DNA of 64,000 nucleotides from Archilochus colubris (taxonomy: Eukaryota > Chordata > Aves > Apodiformes > Trochilidae), in NCBI GenBank assembly GCA_023079485.1, contig CM041108.1, positions 1,922,001 to 1,986,000 of the forward strand. The letters are read 5' to 3'. Below, piece after piece: positions 19,671-30,790 of the stretch; the stretch's first letter is position 1; every line of letters begins with the position of its first letter. The position numbers were made by a program, and so were the translations under genes. The notes under the pieces are model-generated. The model did not search any database and was not told where the DNA came from. It saw nothing but the letters and a program-made list of their open reading frames with translations.

Positions 19671-20777
19671 CTGCAAGGAGAGGGAGAACACCATGTGGGA
19701 CACAAAGCAACTGCAGTGAAAACCATCAGGAGGAGCTTTTCCCACCCCCAGGACATCTGAAAACCAAGCCCTGTGAACCAGAGGGGAAGGACCAGCACCC
19801 TGACTGCCCTCCCTCTCCCCTCCTCAGCATCAGGACAGCAAAGTCACACTGTCACAAGCAGTCTTCACCACAACCCTCACCCACCAGTTAAATACAAAGA
19901 GGATTCCTTCATTCCCAGCTGAGAGCACCTTATCCAAGCTAAAACCAACCACTGAGCAGCAGCAGCAGCAGTGGGGAATTCCAAGGCTTGCCTGGGAAAT
20001 GATCCCACAGGCATTCCTCTTCACTGCCTAAGGAAAACAAAGGCACCCCCAGTGGCCAAAGGAAAAGCAATTCTGCACAGCAAAAGCTCTGGGGAGTCTT
20101 TGTGTTCCAGCCTGGGGATGCCAGGCAGGCCTCTGGCATCAGTATCCCCTGAGGAATTCCCAGGAGTTCACCTGATGCATCCCTTTCATCACACACATGG
20201 TAGCAAGTGTCTGAAGCAGCATCTGAGGCCAGGAGGGGCCTAAGGCAGACAACAGTCACACCACTGGATTTGGGACAAATCCACAGCTTTTAGAGCATTA
20301 CGGAGCATTCCCTGGAGTACCACAGAAAGCTCTCAAAGCCAGAAAGCTGGGGATGGGCCAGGATGCTGTCCCAGCAGCCTGTATGCAGGAGAAGGCAGGA
20401 ACTGAGCTCCCCTCAGCTCTCCAGGAAAACCTCATCTTAGCATTTCCCCACAGCAATGGGGAAGGAGGCTCAGGAGCTCACAAGGCAAGCTGAGGACCAG
20501 CTTACTGAGGCAGAGGCTTCCACGTCTCCCCAAAGGGCTTCAATCCAACTCCTTTGCTGCTTCACTGTGCCTTCCAGTCTGATATTTTGCATGGAGAGGC
20601 TTAAAAAGAAAGACAGGTCTTATGACAGAAATCCACCAGAGCAGCAGGGGAAAAGACAAACCAAAAGCATCTCCAAAATCATCCGTTAACTTGCTGTGAT
20701 GCAACGAGGCTGTGCTGTGCTTTTCACACAAGCCCAGCCAGGGACAGACACCTTGGTTCTCTGTGTTTGTCTCTTAC
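19671..20777. other. Intron between F and G, unassigned
   Basis: A missing exon is expected here. A minus-strand segment around 20170-20240 has splice-like borders and is open, but its phase does not satisfy exon G. Nothing else was recognised. Confidence 0.3.
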
Positions 20778-20953
20778 CACTGCACACGTTGTTCCAGCTG
20801 TTTTACTCTAGCCCTGGTCTCCAGAGAAAAGGACAGGAGATCTTGTACTCTTTGGGACTTATCCTTCAGTTCTCTATCCCTGTCCTTTAAGGTACTCATC
20901 CAGTACTGAATATGATGCTCATAATGAAGCTGCTGCTTTTCCAGTACCTGACA
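20778..20953 (-). CDS. Gene 2 exon F: coiled coil
   Basis: Acceptor TGTTTTTACAG, then CQVLEKQQLHYEHHIQYW, STLKDRDRELKDKSQRV, DLLSFSLETRARVKQLEQR, donor GTG|GTAAGA. Charged heptads with Leu/Val spacing give a clear coiled coil. 176 bp, phase 0 in and 2 out. It follows exon C3 in frame. Joining directly to exon G would create TGA. Confidence 0.6.
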
Positions 20954-21175
20954 CTGTAAAAACACAGCAAGAATCCCCAGCAGTCAACAGAGGCTTCACA
21001 GAGAGGACTCAGCTGCTGCTGAAGAACTCAAGAACTGCCCATGTCTGCACACAGCTGCTACCCAAACAACTCTCAGCACTGCAAATACATTCCAACTTTC
21101 ACTTCTACTACCCAATGAACACATCTTTGGGATGTGCTGGAGTGTGTTCAGGAGTTCTGGGACAGCTTCATGTAC

Positions 21176-21328
21176 CTTGGTTTTAGCCTTTCTCAGTTCC
21201 TTTCTCAGGCCCAGGTTGGCTTCCTCCAGGGTCCTGCAGCGCCTCGTGGACTCTTCAAGAGACCCTTCTGCCACAGAGAGCTTCTTAAGAGCAGCAGCAA
21301 GCTCCTGCTGCAGCTGTCTGACTGTGTC
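21176..21328 (-). CDS. Exon C3: coiled coil
   Basis: 153-bp C exon, DTVRQLQQELAAALKKLS to LRKELRKAKTK, with intact borders. Its end (RKAKTK) is more basic than the EAEDK/EAEEK ends of the other copies. It lies just beyond the left limit of the alignable duplicate and so represents what probably lies left of base 1. Confidence 0.65.
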
Positions 21329-21719
21329 CTGAGGAAATGGTGAGATGAGTGGTAAGAACATGAGCTGTGCCTTTACTGTAACCTATTTGATTGTACACTT
21401 AGACCTGTCCTGGGACTCAACTCAAAAGGGAAGAAAATTTTGCCTGCCCCCAGCAGTCAGCAGCTGAGCACCTCCAAACTACCAGCAGCTGCTCATGAGG
21501 ATCTCTCTTTGCTAACTCATAAAAAAGGCTCAAGTATTATTTGTATTTTAATACACCAGAATGCCCTGAACCATGTATTTTATTAACAAGAGTCAAAGCA
21601 ATCTCTTGTGAGCCACAGTTGGACTGCAGATACTGCTCTGGGCACCCCCCATATCTGCAAATGCCTGCTACCCAAACAACTGTCAGCACTGCAAATACAT
21701 TCAAATCTTCTCCCCTCCT

Positions 21720-22697
21720 ACCAAATGAACACAAACCATGTAACTCCATCATCCTCTAGACTGCTCTCTCCCATCCCTCCTCTGATTCCCTACAGCATGG
21801 TTCCAAGCAGAAACACTCAACCTCCAACCCTCATGGCACTCTCTTTATCCACTCTTCTCCTCCTCCATTGAAAATAGGAAAATAAAACTTCATCCCTCTC
21901 CTAAAGTGACTTCATTCCTCCCCTCATAAGCAGATCATTTCTCTTTCAGATCTCCCAGGCCTCTCTCCTTTAATTTTTGTAACAACACAGTGAGAGGGAC
22001 TCAACAAGCAGCTTGTAGTTCCCTTGCAAGAAGGCTGCTTCAGGATGGGCAACTGCAGCAAGGCCAAACAAGGGGGAAAAAGAAACAGAATATTTGTATC
22101 TGGAGATATAGATCTATGCAGAATAAGTGAAAAACCATTCAGAGCCAGCCCCTTGCTGGTAAATGGATTAAATCCTTTTGGTCTCTGTTCACCAGTGGTG
22201 TTCCTCCTACCAAATGAACACAAACCATGTAACTCCATCATCCTCTAGACAGCTCTCTCCCATCCCTCCTCTGATTCCCTACAGCATGGTTCCAAGCAGA
22301 AACACTCAACCTCCAACCCTCATGGCACTCTCTTTATCCACTCTTTTCCTCCTCCATTGAAAATAGGAAAATAAAACTTCATCCCTCTCCTAAAGTGACT
22401 TCATTCCTCCCCTCATAAGCAGATCATTTCTCTTTCAGATCTCCCAGGCCTCTCTCCTTTAATTTTTGTAACAACACAGTGAGAGGGACTCAACAAGCAG
22501 CTTGTAGTTCCCTTGCAAGAAGGCTGCTTCAGGATGGGCAACTGCAGCAAGGCCAAACAAGGGGGAAAAAGAAACAGAATATTTGTATCTGGAGATATAG
22601 ATCTATGCAGAATAAGTGAAAAACCATTCAGAGCCAGCCCCTTGCTGGTAAATGGATTAAATCCTTTTGGTCTCTGTTCACCAGTGGTGTTCCCCAG
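21720..22697 (+). repeat. 489-bp tandem duplication private to copy 2
   Basis: 21720-22208 is repeated at 22209-22697 with very few differences. The junction (GTTCC|TCCTACC near 22203) has short TCC/TCCT microhomology. Copy 1 has one unit (301-790). It contains no exon and is the youngest change visible in the duplicated block. Confidence 0.9.
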
Positions 22698-23106
22698 GGC
22701 TCAGTCTTGGGGCCCCTTCTCTTCAACATCTTTCCCAATGATCAGGATGAGGGCAGGGGGTGCACCCTCAGTACCTTTGCAGATGACACCAAGTTGGGTG
22801 GGAGTGTTGAGCTGCTTGAGGGTAGGAAGGCCCTGCAGAGGGACCTGGACAGCCTGGATCCATGGGCCAGGGTCGACTCTAAGAGGTTCAGCAGGGCCAA
22901 GTGCCAGGAAAAAGGTTTGCACCTCAAGGGTTGTCAGGCACTGGAACTGGCTGCCCAGGGAAGGGCTTGAGGCACCAGCACTCAAGGTACTCCACATCCC
23001 TGAAGATCTGGAGATGTGGTGCTGAGGGGCAGGTGCAGTGGTGGTCTTGGCACTGCTGGGTTAACACCTGGACTGGATCCTAAAGGGCTTCTCCCACCAA
23101 AACTCT
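22683..23106 (+). mobile_element. CR1 LINE fragment (copy 2 of 775-1210)
   Basis: The same reverse-transcriptase remnant ([24 protein letters not shown]) as in copy 1. A short stretch near its 3' end (CACTATTCTGTCAT) is missing. Confidence 0.85.
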
Positions 23107-23418
23107 GTTACCAGAGGGGGGGGTGAGGGGAAGCACAGTGAGCAAAAAGAAGCCCAAATGCAGCAGTCCAGTATTTCTATGCCCTTCAGAAATCAGACAA
23201 ACTGCTGGGCCAAACCAAATGTAATAAGCAGCAGACAGGTCAGTCTCTTTTGCAGAGCACCTTCCCACACACAAACCTTGGACCAAGTAAGGACACAGTG
23301 TCCTCATCCCTCACAGACATGGACACCAGGTTTATAAACCAGTGCCATTCCTCCACACATCATCCCAGCTCTGGGATGTGCTGGAGTGTGTTCAGGAATT
23401 TGGGACAACTTCATGTAC

Positions 23419-23571
23419 CTTGTCTTCAGCCTCTCTCAGTTCCTTTCTCAGGCCCAGGTTGGCTTCCTCCAGGGTCCTGCAGCGCCTCGTGGACTCTTCA
23501 AGAGACCCTTCTGCCACAGAGAGCTTCTTAAGAGCAGCAGCAAGCTCCTGCTGCAGCTGTCTGACTGTGTC
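23419..23571 (-). CDS. Exon C4: coiled coil
   Basis: 153-bp C exon, the counterpart of C1, with LEEANLGLRKELREAEDK and intact borders (CCTCAG, AAG|GTACAT). It has Leu where C1 has Arg in AEGSxEES. Confidence 0.7.
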
Positions 23572-24029
23572 CTGAGGAAATGGTGAGATGAGTGGTAAGA
23601 ACATCAGCTGAGCCTTTACTGTAACCTATTTGATTGTACACTTAGACCTGTCCTGGGACTCAACTCAAAAGGGAAGAAAATTTTGCCTGCCCCCAGCAGT
23701 CAGCAGCTGAGCACCTCCAAACTACCAGCAGCTGCTCATGAGGATTTCTCTTTGCTAACTCATAACAAAGGCTCAAGTATTACTGGTCTGGAACAATACA
23801 CCAGAATGCCCTGAACCATGTACTTTATTAACAAGAGTCAAAGATATCTCCTGTGAGCCACAGTTGGACTGCAGATACTGCTCTGGACACTCCCCATATC
23901 TGCAAATGCCTGCTACCCAAACAACTGTCAGCACTGCAAATACATTCAAATCTTCTCCCGTGCTACCCAATGAACACATCGTTGGGATGTGCTGGAGTGT
24001 GTCCAGAAATTTTGGACAACTTCATGTAC

Positions 24030-24182
24030 CTTCTCTTCAGCCTCTCCCAGTTCCTTTCTCAGGCCCAGGTTGGCTTCCTGCAGGGTCCTGCAGCGCCTCG
24101 TGGACTCTTCAAGAGACCCTTCTGCCACAGAGAGCTTCTTAACAGCAGCAGCAATCTCCTGCTGCAGCTGTCTGACTGTGTC
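24030..24182 (-). CDS. Exon C5: coiled coil
   Basis: 153-bp C exon, the counterpart of C2, DTVRQLQQEIAAAVKKLS to LRKELGEAEEK. Leu-to-Ile at the tenth residue keeps the heptad. Borders intact. Confidence 0.7.
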
Positions 24183-25205
24183 CTGAGGAAATGGTGAGAT
24201 GAGTGGTAAGAACATGAGCTGTGCCTTTACTGTAACCTATTTGATTGTACACTTAGATACCTCTTGGGATTTAACCCAAAAGGGAAGAAAATTTTGCCTG
24301 CCCCCAGCAGTCAGCAGCTGAGCACCTCCAAACTACCAGCAGCTGCTCATGAGGATTTCTCTTTTCTAACTCATTAAGAAGGCTCAAGTAATATTGGTCT
24401 GGAACAATACACCAGAATGCCCTGAACCATGTATTTTATTAACAAGAGTCAGAGCAATCTCTTGTGATTCAAGAGCTGGACTGCAGATACTGCTCTGGCA
24501 ACTAAAGGCAGGACTTTGTATTATTATTTGGATTTGGTCTTGAGTCTGTGTCTCCTCTACACACACAGATTGAAATGAATACATCTATCTGAAAGCTCTT
24601 TTGAGATAGACTAAGTTTAAACTGAAACCCATCCCTCTGCAGTCTTCTGACCAAGTTTGGTTTAGAGTAACAACTGCCTCCCTGCTCACTCATTTGCTTT
24701 CCAAACTCTGGACAGTCCCTCCAGCCAGCCAGCCACCCACCCAACTACCATCTCCCAAAGGAACCTGAGATTTTGGCACTAAGAATACAAAGCGTTTCAC
24801 AGGGGAGAGCCATTGGAAGCACTGCTGGAGTTCTTCCCTCTCTTCCCTCTTAAAGAAACTGAAAAATGAAGAATAAGGTGGTTATCTGACACATGCAGGT
24901 CTTCACCTCACTCCAACACTCTGGGGCTGAGAGGAAGAGAGAAATGTCATTTTAAAGCACTGTGCACATCACTAAGGCAGACAAACCACACCCCAGTGCC
25001 TAATTACTCAACAGGACTGGTTCCTCTTCTCCAGAAAGTCAAGATCAACACAGTGGGTATGGCAACTTTTAAATCTGCCTGGGACTGGGAGGATTTGCAC
25101 AACAGTTTAACTGACATTCTGACCAGTCCTTTGTCCAGTTATTCAGCCTTACCACACCACAACACTGCTAAGAGTCTTCAACACTCCAAACAGTGGATAC
25201 TTTAC

Positions 25206-25415
25206 CTCTCTTTTTCCTCTCTCAGTCTTGTACTTCAACACTTGCTTTCTTAAAGCAGCACACTGGGCCTTCCAATTCTTGTTCCTCTCTTCCACCAGGT
25301 AAACATACTTCTCAGTAGCAGCAGTGAGCTTCTGGTAAATGGTGTGCACCCATCCCAGTGCTACAGGCACTGCCCTTCCTTGGATGAGCTGCTGCTCCTG
25401 CACATCTTCCAGCAC
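25206..25415 (-). CDS. Exon D2
   Basis: The 210-bp counterpart of D1 with the same 70-codon product (VLEDVQEQQLIQGRAVP to KYKTERGKRE) and the same splice sites. The frame is preserved in both copies. Confidence 0.65.
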
Positions 25416-25491
25416 CTGGTGGAGTAAAGGGAGCTGGGAGCTTCCCCTCTGGAGCTGGGGCCATGGCTCCTGTGTGGACAGAGTCAGAGCC

Positions 25492-25664
25492 ATAGAACCA
25501 CAGAATCAGCAAGGCTGGAAAAGACCTCTGGATCCTCCAGTCCAACTGGGAAACCAACACCACCATGCCCACTAAACCATGCCCTCAAAGTGGGAATAAT
25601 GAGCTCCACTCCCCCCTGAGGTGTTACACAGCACTCCAGACCCCTCTGCCCTGCCCTGCCCCAC
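25492..25664 (-). mobile_element. CR1 3' end, antisense (copy 2 of 3597-3770)
   Basis: Same reversed CR1 tail as in copy 1, in the intron before exon D2. Confidence 0.65.
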
Positions 25665-25972
25665 ATGCCCAACACCAACAGGATGCCTGCCCTATTCCCC
25701 TCATGAATGCCCTCAGAAAAAAACCTTTTCAAACACTTCCTAACACAGCCAAACACACCTATTTTTTGCAAGGAAAGCATCAAAGGTCTCCACATCTCAA
25801 GGTTTTTCACATGAGCTTTCTCTCACAAAGTTACTCCTCCCTCTGCAGGACTCTGCCATCACCATTAGTCACTCTCTAGTTACTTTTTTTTTACCTTACA
25901 GTAAAATGCAATTTTCTGTATAATGCCATTTACCAGTCCAGACTCTCATCCAAAATGTTTGGCTTCACATAC

Positions 25973-26058
25973 CTGCACCCCAGATTTTTCAGTGCCATCC
26001 TTCAGGCCTCCTTTTTCAGCTGGAGAGGACACACGGAAGGTGGATGCTGGGTGCTCAC
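25973..26058 (-). CDS. Exon E2
   Basis: The 86-bp counterpart of E1 (EHPASTFRVSSPAEKGG), identical in borders and phase. Confidence 0.6.
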
Positions 26059-26686
26059 CTACAGTGAAAAACACAGATTCTTACAACCAGCATGGCTTAA
26101 TGCTACATATTGACTCCTAGAGTGCATCTTGATTAAATCTTTTTTTTGTTAAATCTTTTCTTTAGCAGCATTTTCCTCTTTTTTATGTAAAAAAGAAAGT
26201 TTCTGAATATCAGGATGGCCACAAATAAATCACTCCAGTGTCTTCAAGGTGCAGGATCTCTCTCTCAGATACACTGTGGTCCATGCAGTAATGACAAGAT
26301 GCTTCCAGCAATGCAAAGGGGGCCTCCTCCTCCTCCTGCTCTGAGGCCTGAGCTGAGGAACACAAGTGCTCCCCTCTGGCCCAGCTGGCAATGCTTTCCA
26401 GCACACACACACATGGGGGGCACTGCACACACCTCCTACATTGTAAAACCAGAGCAGCTGAGGCACTGGAAAAAAAGGGCTTTCCCTCAGCTCCACTCAA
26501 AGCTTTCCCTGGCTTCAGCCAAGAGCAAGAACACTTCTTTTTTTCCTCCTCTGCCAGTGGCCAGCAGGATTCACCAGGAAAAAAATTACAATGCCAGACA
26601 TCAGGCAGCACCTTAGAAAATACAGATCCAGATTCTTCCTCAGTGCAAGTTAACACACAGGAAATGAACTACAACATTTCTCTCAC

Positions 26687-26846
26687 CAGTACTGGCTTTT
26701 GCTGCTGTCCTCTGGAGCCTTTTTTTGGTTCTTTGCTGCTGGCCAAGAGCAGGAACAGATTCATTGAAATACATGGGAACTGCAGCTCTTTCCTCTTCAC
26801 TGCTGCATTCCCTCTCCTGCTCCTCTTCCTCATCAGATGATTCCTT
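26687..26846 (-). CDS. Exon A6
   Basis: A exon (160 bp) starting KESSDEEEEQERECSSEE, middle FNESVPALGQQQRTKKR, end AAKAST|G. It is the copy-2 counterpart of A1 but has several replacements, some shared with A3 (TKKRLQ), which hints at gene conversion between array units. Confidence 0.6.
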
Positions 26847-27170
26847 CTGAAAGAGATCAAAGAAAACAGCTGCAAAGAGCAGAAACAAGCAGCTGCTTTA
26901 TCACCCACTGACTGCTCTAAAAAGACTGTGTCTGCCTAAAGAAGAAGGAAGACTTTCTTGAGCTCTCTTCTACAAGGCCTTCCATCTTCCCAAGGAAATC
27001 TGAAGCAGCACAAAGAAATGCCTGAGGTCCTGAATCTCACCCCTCAGAACCACTTCCCCACTTCAGCCCAGCTGCCTTTCAGTTACACCAAGATCCCAGC
27101 AGCTCCTGGATCTTCCTCCTGCCCTCCCCAGCCCCACCACAGAAACCTCCCTGTCTTTCACAGAAAGTAC

Positions 27171-27216
27171 CTCAGAATCCGAGGAAGAAGGCAACAGAAA
27201 CCTGACAGCTTTCTCG
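27171..27216 (-). CDS. Exon B6, truncated by the gap
   Basis: The 3' part of a B exon (AVRFLLPSSSDSE with donor GTACTT) ending at the first N. The last two bases before the gap (CG) no longer match the other copies. Confidence 0.5.
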
Positions 27217-27316
27217 NNNNNNNNNNNNNNNNNNNNNNNNNNNNNNNNNNNNNNNNNNNNNNNNNNNNNNNNNNNNNNNNNNNNNNNNNNNNNNNNNNNN
27301 NNNNNNNNNNNNNNNN
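27217..27316. other. Assembly gap (100 N)
   Basis: Exactly 100 Ns, a conventional filler for a gap of unknown size. The adjacency of gene 2 and the satellite is therefore a scaffolding statement, not read sequence. Confidence 0.98.
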
Positions 27317-30300
27317 ATTCAGCAATACGGGCAAATGGCCGCTTAGGGCTTGTATGTTCAAGGCTGGTGGTCAAACGGAAACCCGTAGGCCGATTGTTGG
27401 TGGTGCTGTGGGTAGGGTTCCATGTGAGGGTTAAGGCCAGCCCAAGTTTTCAGTGGTCACTCTTTGCATTTGTTTTCCAATCCCCGGTATTCGACTTGGG
27501 GACCCTATTCAGCAATTCGGGCAAATGGCCGCTTAGGGCTTGTATCTTCAAGGCTGGTGGTCAAACGGAAACCCGTAGGCCGATTGTTGGTGGTGCTGTG
27601 GGTAGGGTTCCATGTGAGGGTTAAGGCCAGCCCAAGTTTTCAGTGGTCACTCTTTGCATTTGTTTTCCAGTCCCCGGTATTCGGACTTCGGGACCCTATT
27701 CAGCAATACGGGCAAATGGCCGCTTAGGGCTTGTATATTCAAGGTTGGTGGTCAAACGGAAACCCGTAGGCCGATTGTTGGTGGTGCTGTGGGTAGGGTT
27801 CCATGTGAGGGTTAAGGCCAGCCCAAGTTTTCAGTGGTCACTCTTTGCATTTGTTTTCCAGTCCCCGGTATTCGACTTCGACCCTATTCAGCAATACGGG
27901 CAAATGGCCGCTTAGGGCTTGTATGTTCAAGGTTGGTGGTCAAACGGAAACCCGTAGGCCGATTGTTGGTGGTGCTGTGGGTAGGGTTCCATGTGAGGGT
28001 TAAGGCCAGCCCAAGTTTTCAGTGGTCACTTGCATTTGTTTTCCAGTCCCCGGTATTCGACTTCGGGACCCTATTCAGCAATAGGCAAATGGCCGCTTAG
28101 GGCTTGTATGTTCAAGGTTGGTGGTCAAACGGAAACCCGTAGGCCGATTGTTGGTGGTGCTGTGGGTAGGGTTCCATGTGAGGGTTAAGGCCAGCCCAAG
28201 TTTTCAGTGGTCACTCTTTGCATTTGTTTTCCAGTCCCCGGTATTCGGACTTCGGGACCCTATTCAGCAATACGGGCAAATGGCCGCTTAGGGCTTGTAT
28301 GTTCAAGGTTGGTGGTCAAACGGAAACCCGTAGGCCGATTGTTGGTGGTGCTGTGGGTAGGGTTCCATGTGAGGGTTAAGGCCAGCCCAAGTTTTCAGTG
28401 GTCACTCTTTGCATTTGTTTTCCAGTCCCCGGTATTCGGACTTCGGGACCCTATTCAGCAATACGGGCAAATGGCCGCTTAGGGCTTGTATGTTCAAGGT
28501 TGGTGGTCAAACGGAAACCCGTAGGCCGATTGTTGGTGGTGCTGTGGGTAGGGTTCCATGTGAGGGTTAAGGCCAGCCCAAGTTTTCAGTGGTCACTCTT
28601 TGCATTTGTTTTCCAGTCCCCGGTATTCGGACTTCGGGACCCTATTCAGCAATACGGGCAAATGGCCGCTTAGGGCTTGTATATTCAAGGTTGGTGGTCA
28701 AACGGAAACCCGTAGGCCGATTGTTGGTGGTGCTGTGGGTAGGGTTCCATGTGAGGGTTAAGGCCAGCCCAAGTTTTCAGTGGTCACTCTTTGCATTTGT
28801 TTTCCAGTCCCCGGTATTCGGACTTCGGGACCCTATTCAGCAATACGGGCAAATGGCCGCTTAGGGCTTGTATGTTCAAGGTTGGTGGTCAAACGGAAAC
28901 CCGTAGGCCGATTGTTGGTGGTGCTGTGGGTAGGGTTCCATGTGAGGGTTAAGGCCAGCCCAAGTTTTCAGTGGTCACTCTTTGCATTTGTTTTCCAGTC
29001 CCCGGTATTCGACTTCGGGACCCTATTCAGCAATTCGGGCAAATGGCCGCTTAGGGCTTGTATATTCAAGGCTGGTGGTCAAACGGAAACCCGTAGGCCG
29101 ATTGTTGGTGGTGCTGTGGGTAGGGTTCCATGTGAGGGTTAAGGCCAGCCCAAGTTTTCAGTGGTCACTCTTTGCATTTGTTTTCCAGTCCCCGGTATTC
29201 GGACTTCGGGACCCTATTCAGCAATACGGGCAAATGGCCGCTTAGGGCTTGTATATTCAAGGCTGGTGGTCAAACGGAAACCCGTAGGCCGATTGTTGGT
29301 GGTGCTGTGGGTAGGGTTCCATGTGAGGGTTAAGGCCAGCCCAAGTTTTCAGTGGTCACTCTTTGCATTTGTTTTCCAGTCCCCGGTATTCGGACTTCGG
29401 GACCCTATTCAGCAATACGGGCAAATGGCCGCTTAGGGCTTGTATATTCAAGGTTGGTGGTCAAACGGAAACCCGTAGGCCGATTGTTGGTGGTGCTGTG
29501 GGTAGGGTTCCATGTGAGGGTTAAGGCCAGCCCAAGTTTTCAGTGGTCACTCTTTGCATTTGTTTTCCAGTCCCCGGTATTCGGACTTCGGGACCCTATT
29601 CAGCAATACGGGCAAATGGCCGCTTAGGGCTTGTATATTCAAGGCTGGTGGTCAAACGGAAACCCGTAGGCCGATTGTTGGTGGTGCTGTGGGTAGGGTT
29701 CCATGTGAGGGTTAAGGCCAGCCCAAGTTTTCAGTGGTCACTCTTTGCATTTGTTTTCCAGTCCCCGGTATTCGGACTTCGGGACCCTATTCAGCAATAC
29801 GGGCAAATGGCCGCTTAGGGCTTGTATATTCAAGGTTGGTGGTCAAACGGAAACCCGTAGGCCGATTGTTGGTGGTGCTGTGGGTAGGGTTCCATGTGAG
29901 GGTTAAGGCCAGCCCAAGTTTTCAGTGGTCACTCTTTGCATTTGTTTTCCAGTCCCCGGTATTCGGACTTCGGGACCCTATTCAGCAATACGGGCAAATG
30001 GCCGCTTAGGGCTTGTATGTTCAAGGTTGGTGGTCAAACGGAAACCCGTAGGCCGATTGTTGGTGGTGCTGTGGGTAGGGTTCCATGTGAGGGTTAAGGC
30101 CAGCCCAAGTTTTCAGTGGTCACTCTTTGCATTTGTTTTCCAGTCCCCGGTATTCGGACTTCGGGACCCTATTCAGCAATACGGGCAAATGGCCGCTTAG
30201 GGCTTGTATGTTCAAGGTTGGTGGTCAAACGGAAACCCGTAGGCCGATTGTTGGTGGTGCTGTGGGTAGGGTTCCATGTGAGGGTTAAGGCCAGCCCAAG

Positions 30301-30449
30301 TTTTCAGTGGTCACTCTTTGCATTTGTTTTCCAGTCCCCGGTATTCGGACTTCGGGACCCTATTCAGCAATACGGGCAAATGGCCGCTTAGGGCTTGTAT
30401 GTTCAAGGTTGGTGGTCAAACGGAAACCCGTAGGCCGATTGTTGGTGGT

Positions 30450-30790
30450 TCCTGAGGGTTGCCAGCCCAGTAGGGTTCCATTTGTTTTCCAGTGTGACTT
30501 TCGGGTTAATGGCCCTTAGGGCCTTCAAGGCTGGTGGTCAAACGGAAACCCGAGGCCGATTGTTGGTGGTGCTGTGTAGGGTCCATGAGGGTTAAGGCCA
30601 GCCCAATTTGTTTTGCATTTGTCCTGTATTGACCCTTTGGGCAAATGGTCGTGCTTACATTCAAGGCTGGTGGCGGACATACGGCAGGGTTCCATGTGAG
30701 GGTTAAGGCCAGCCCAAGTTTTCAGTTCACTCTTTGCATTTGTTTTCCAGTCCCCGGTATTCGGACTTCGGGACCCTATTCAGCAACGGG
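30450..30790 (+). repeat. Degenerate satellite patch 1
   Basis: Satellite homology with many deletions and substitutions. It starts CCTGAGGGTTGCCAGCCCAG, includes GGCCCTTAGGGCC (a 6-bp dyad), then GTCCTGTATTGACCCTTTGG and GGCGGACATACGGCAG. It is shared in part with the patches at 50.3 and 55.9 kb. Confidence 0.85.

Larger units (their letters stand above)
18485..27216 (-). other. Gene 2: second copy, 3' part, 5' side lost at the assembly gap
   Basis: The minus-strand exon order is B6 (cut by the gap), A6, E2, D2, C5, C4, C3, then F, G, H, I. The part up to C3 is a near-copy of gene 1. F-I have no counterpart in the window because gene 1 leaves at the left edge. Joins C-F, G-H and H-I keep frame, but direct joining of F to G makes a stop codon, so an exon between 20777 and 19671 is missing from the model or the copy is broken there. 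The ankyrin half, if it exists, lies in or beyond the gap. Confidence 0.6.
21420..27216. repeat. Segmental duplication, copy 2
   Basis: Near-identical to 1-5322, same orientation. Differences are a 489-bp tandem duplication (21720-22697), a small deletion in the CR1 tail (near 23099), and scattered substitutions. The right end is an assembly gap, so the true extent is unknown. Confidence 0.95.
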
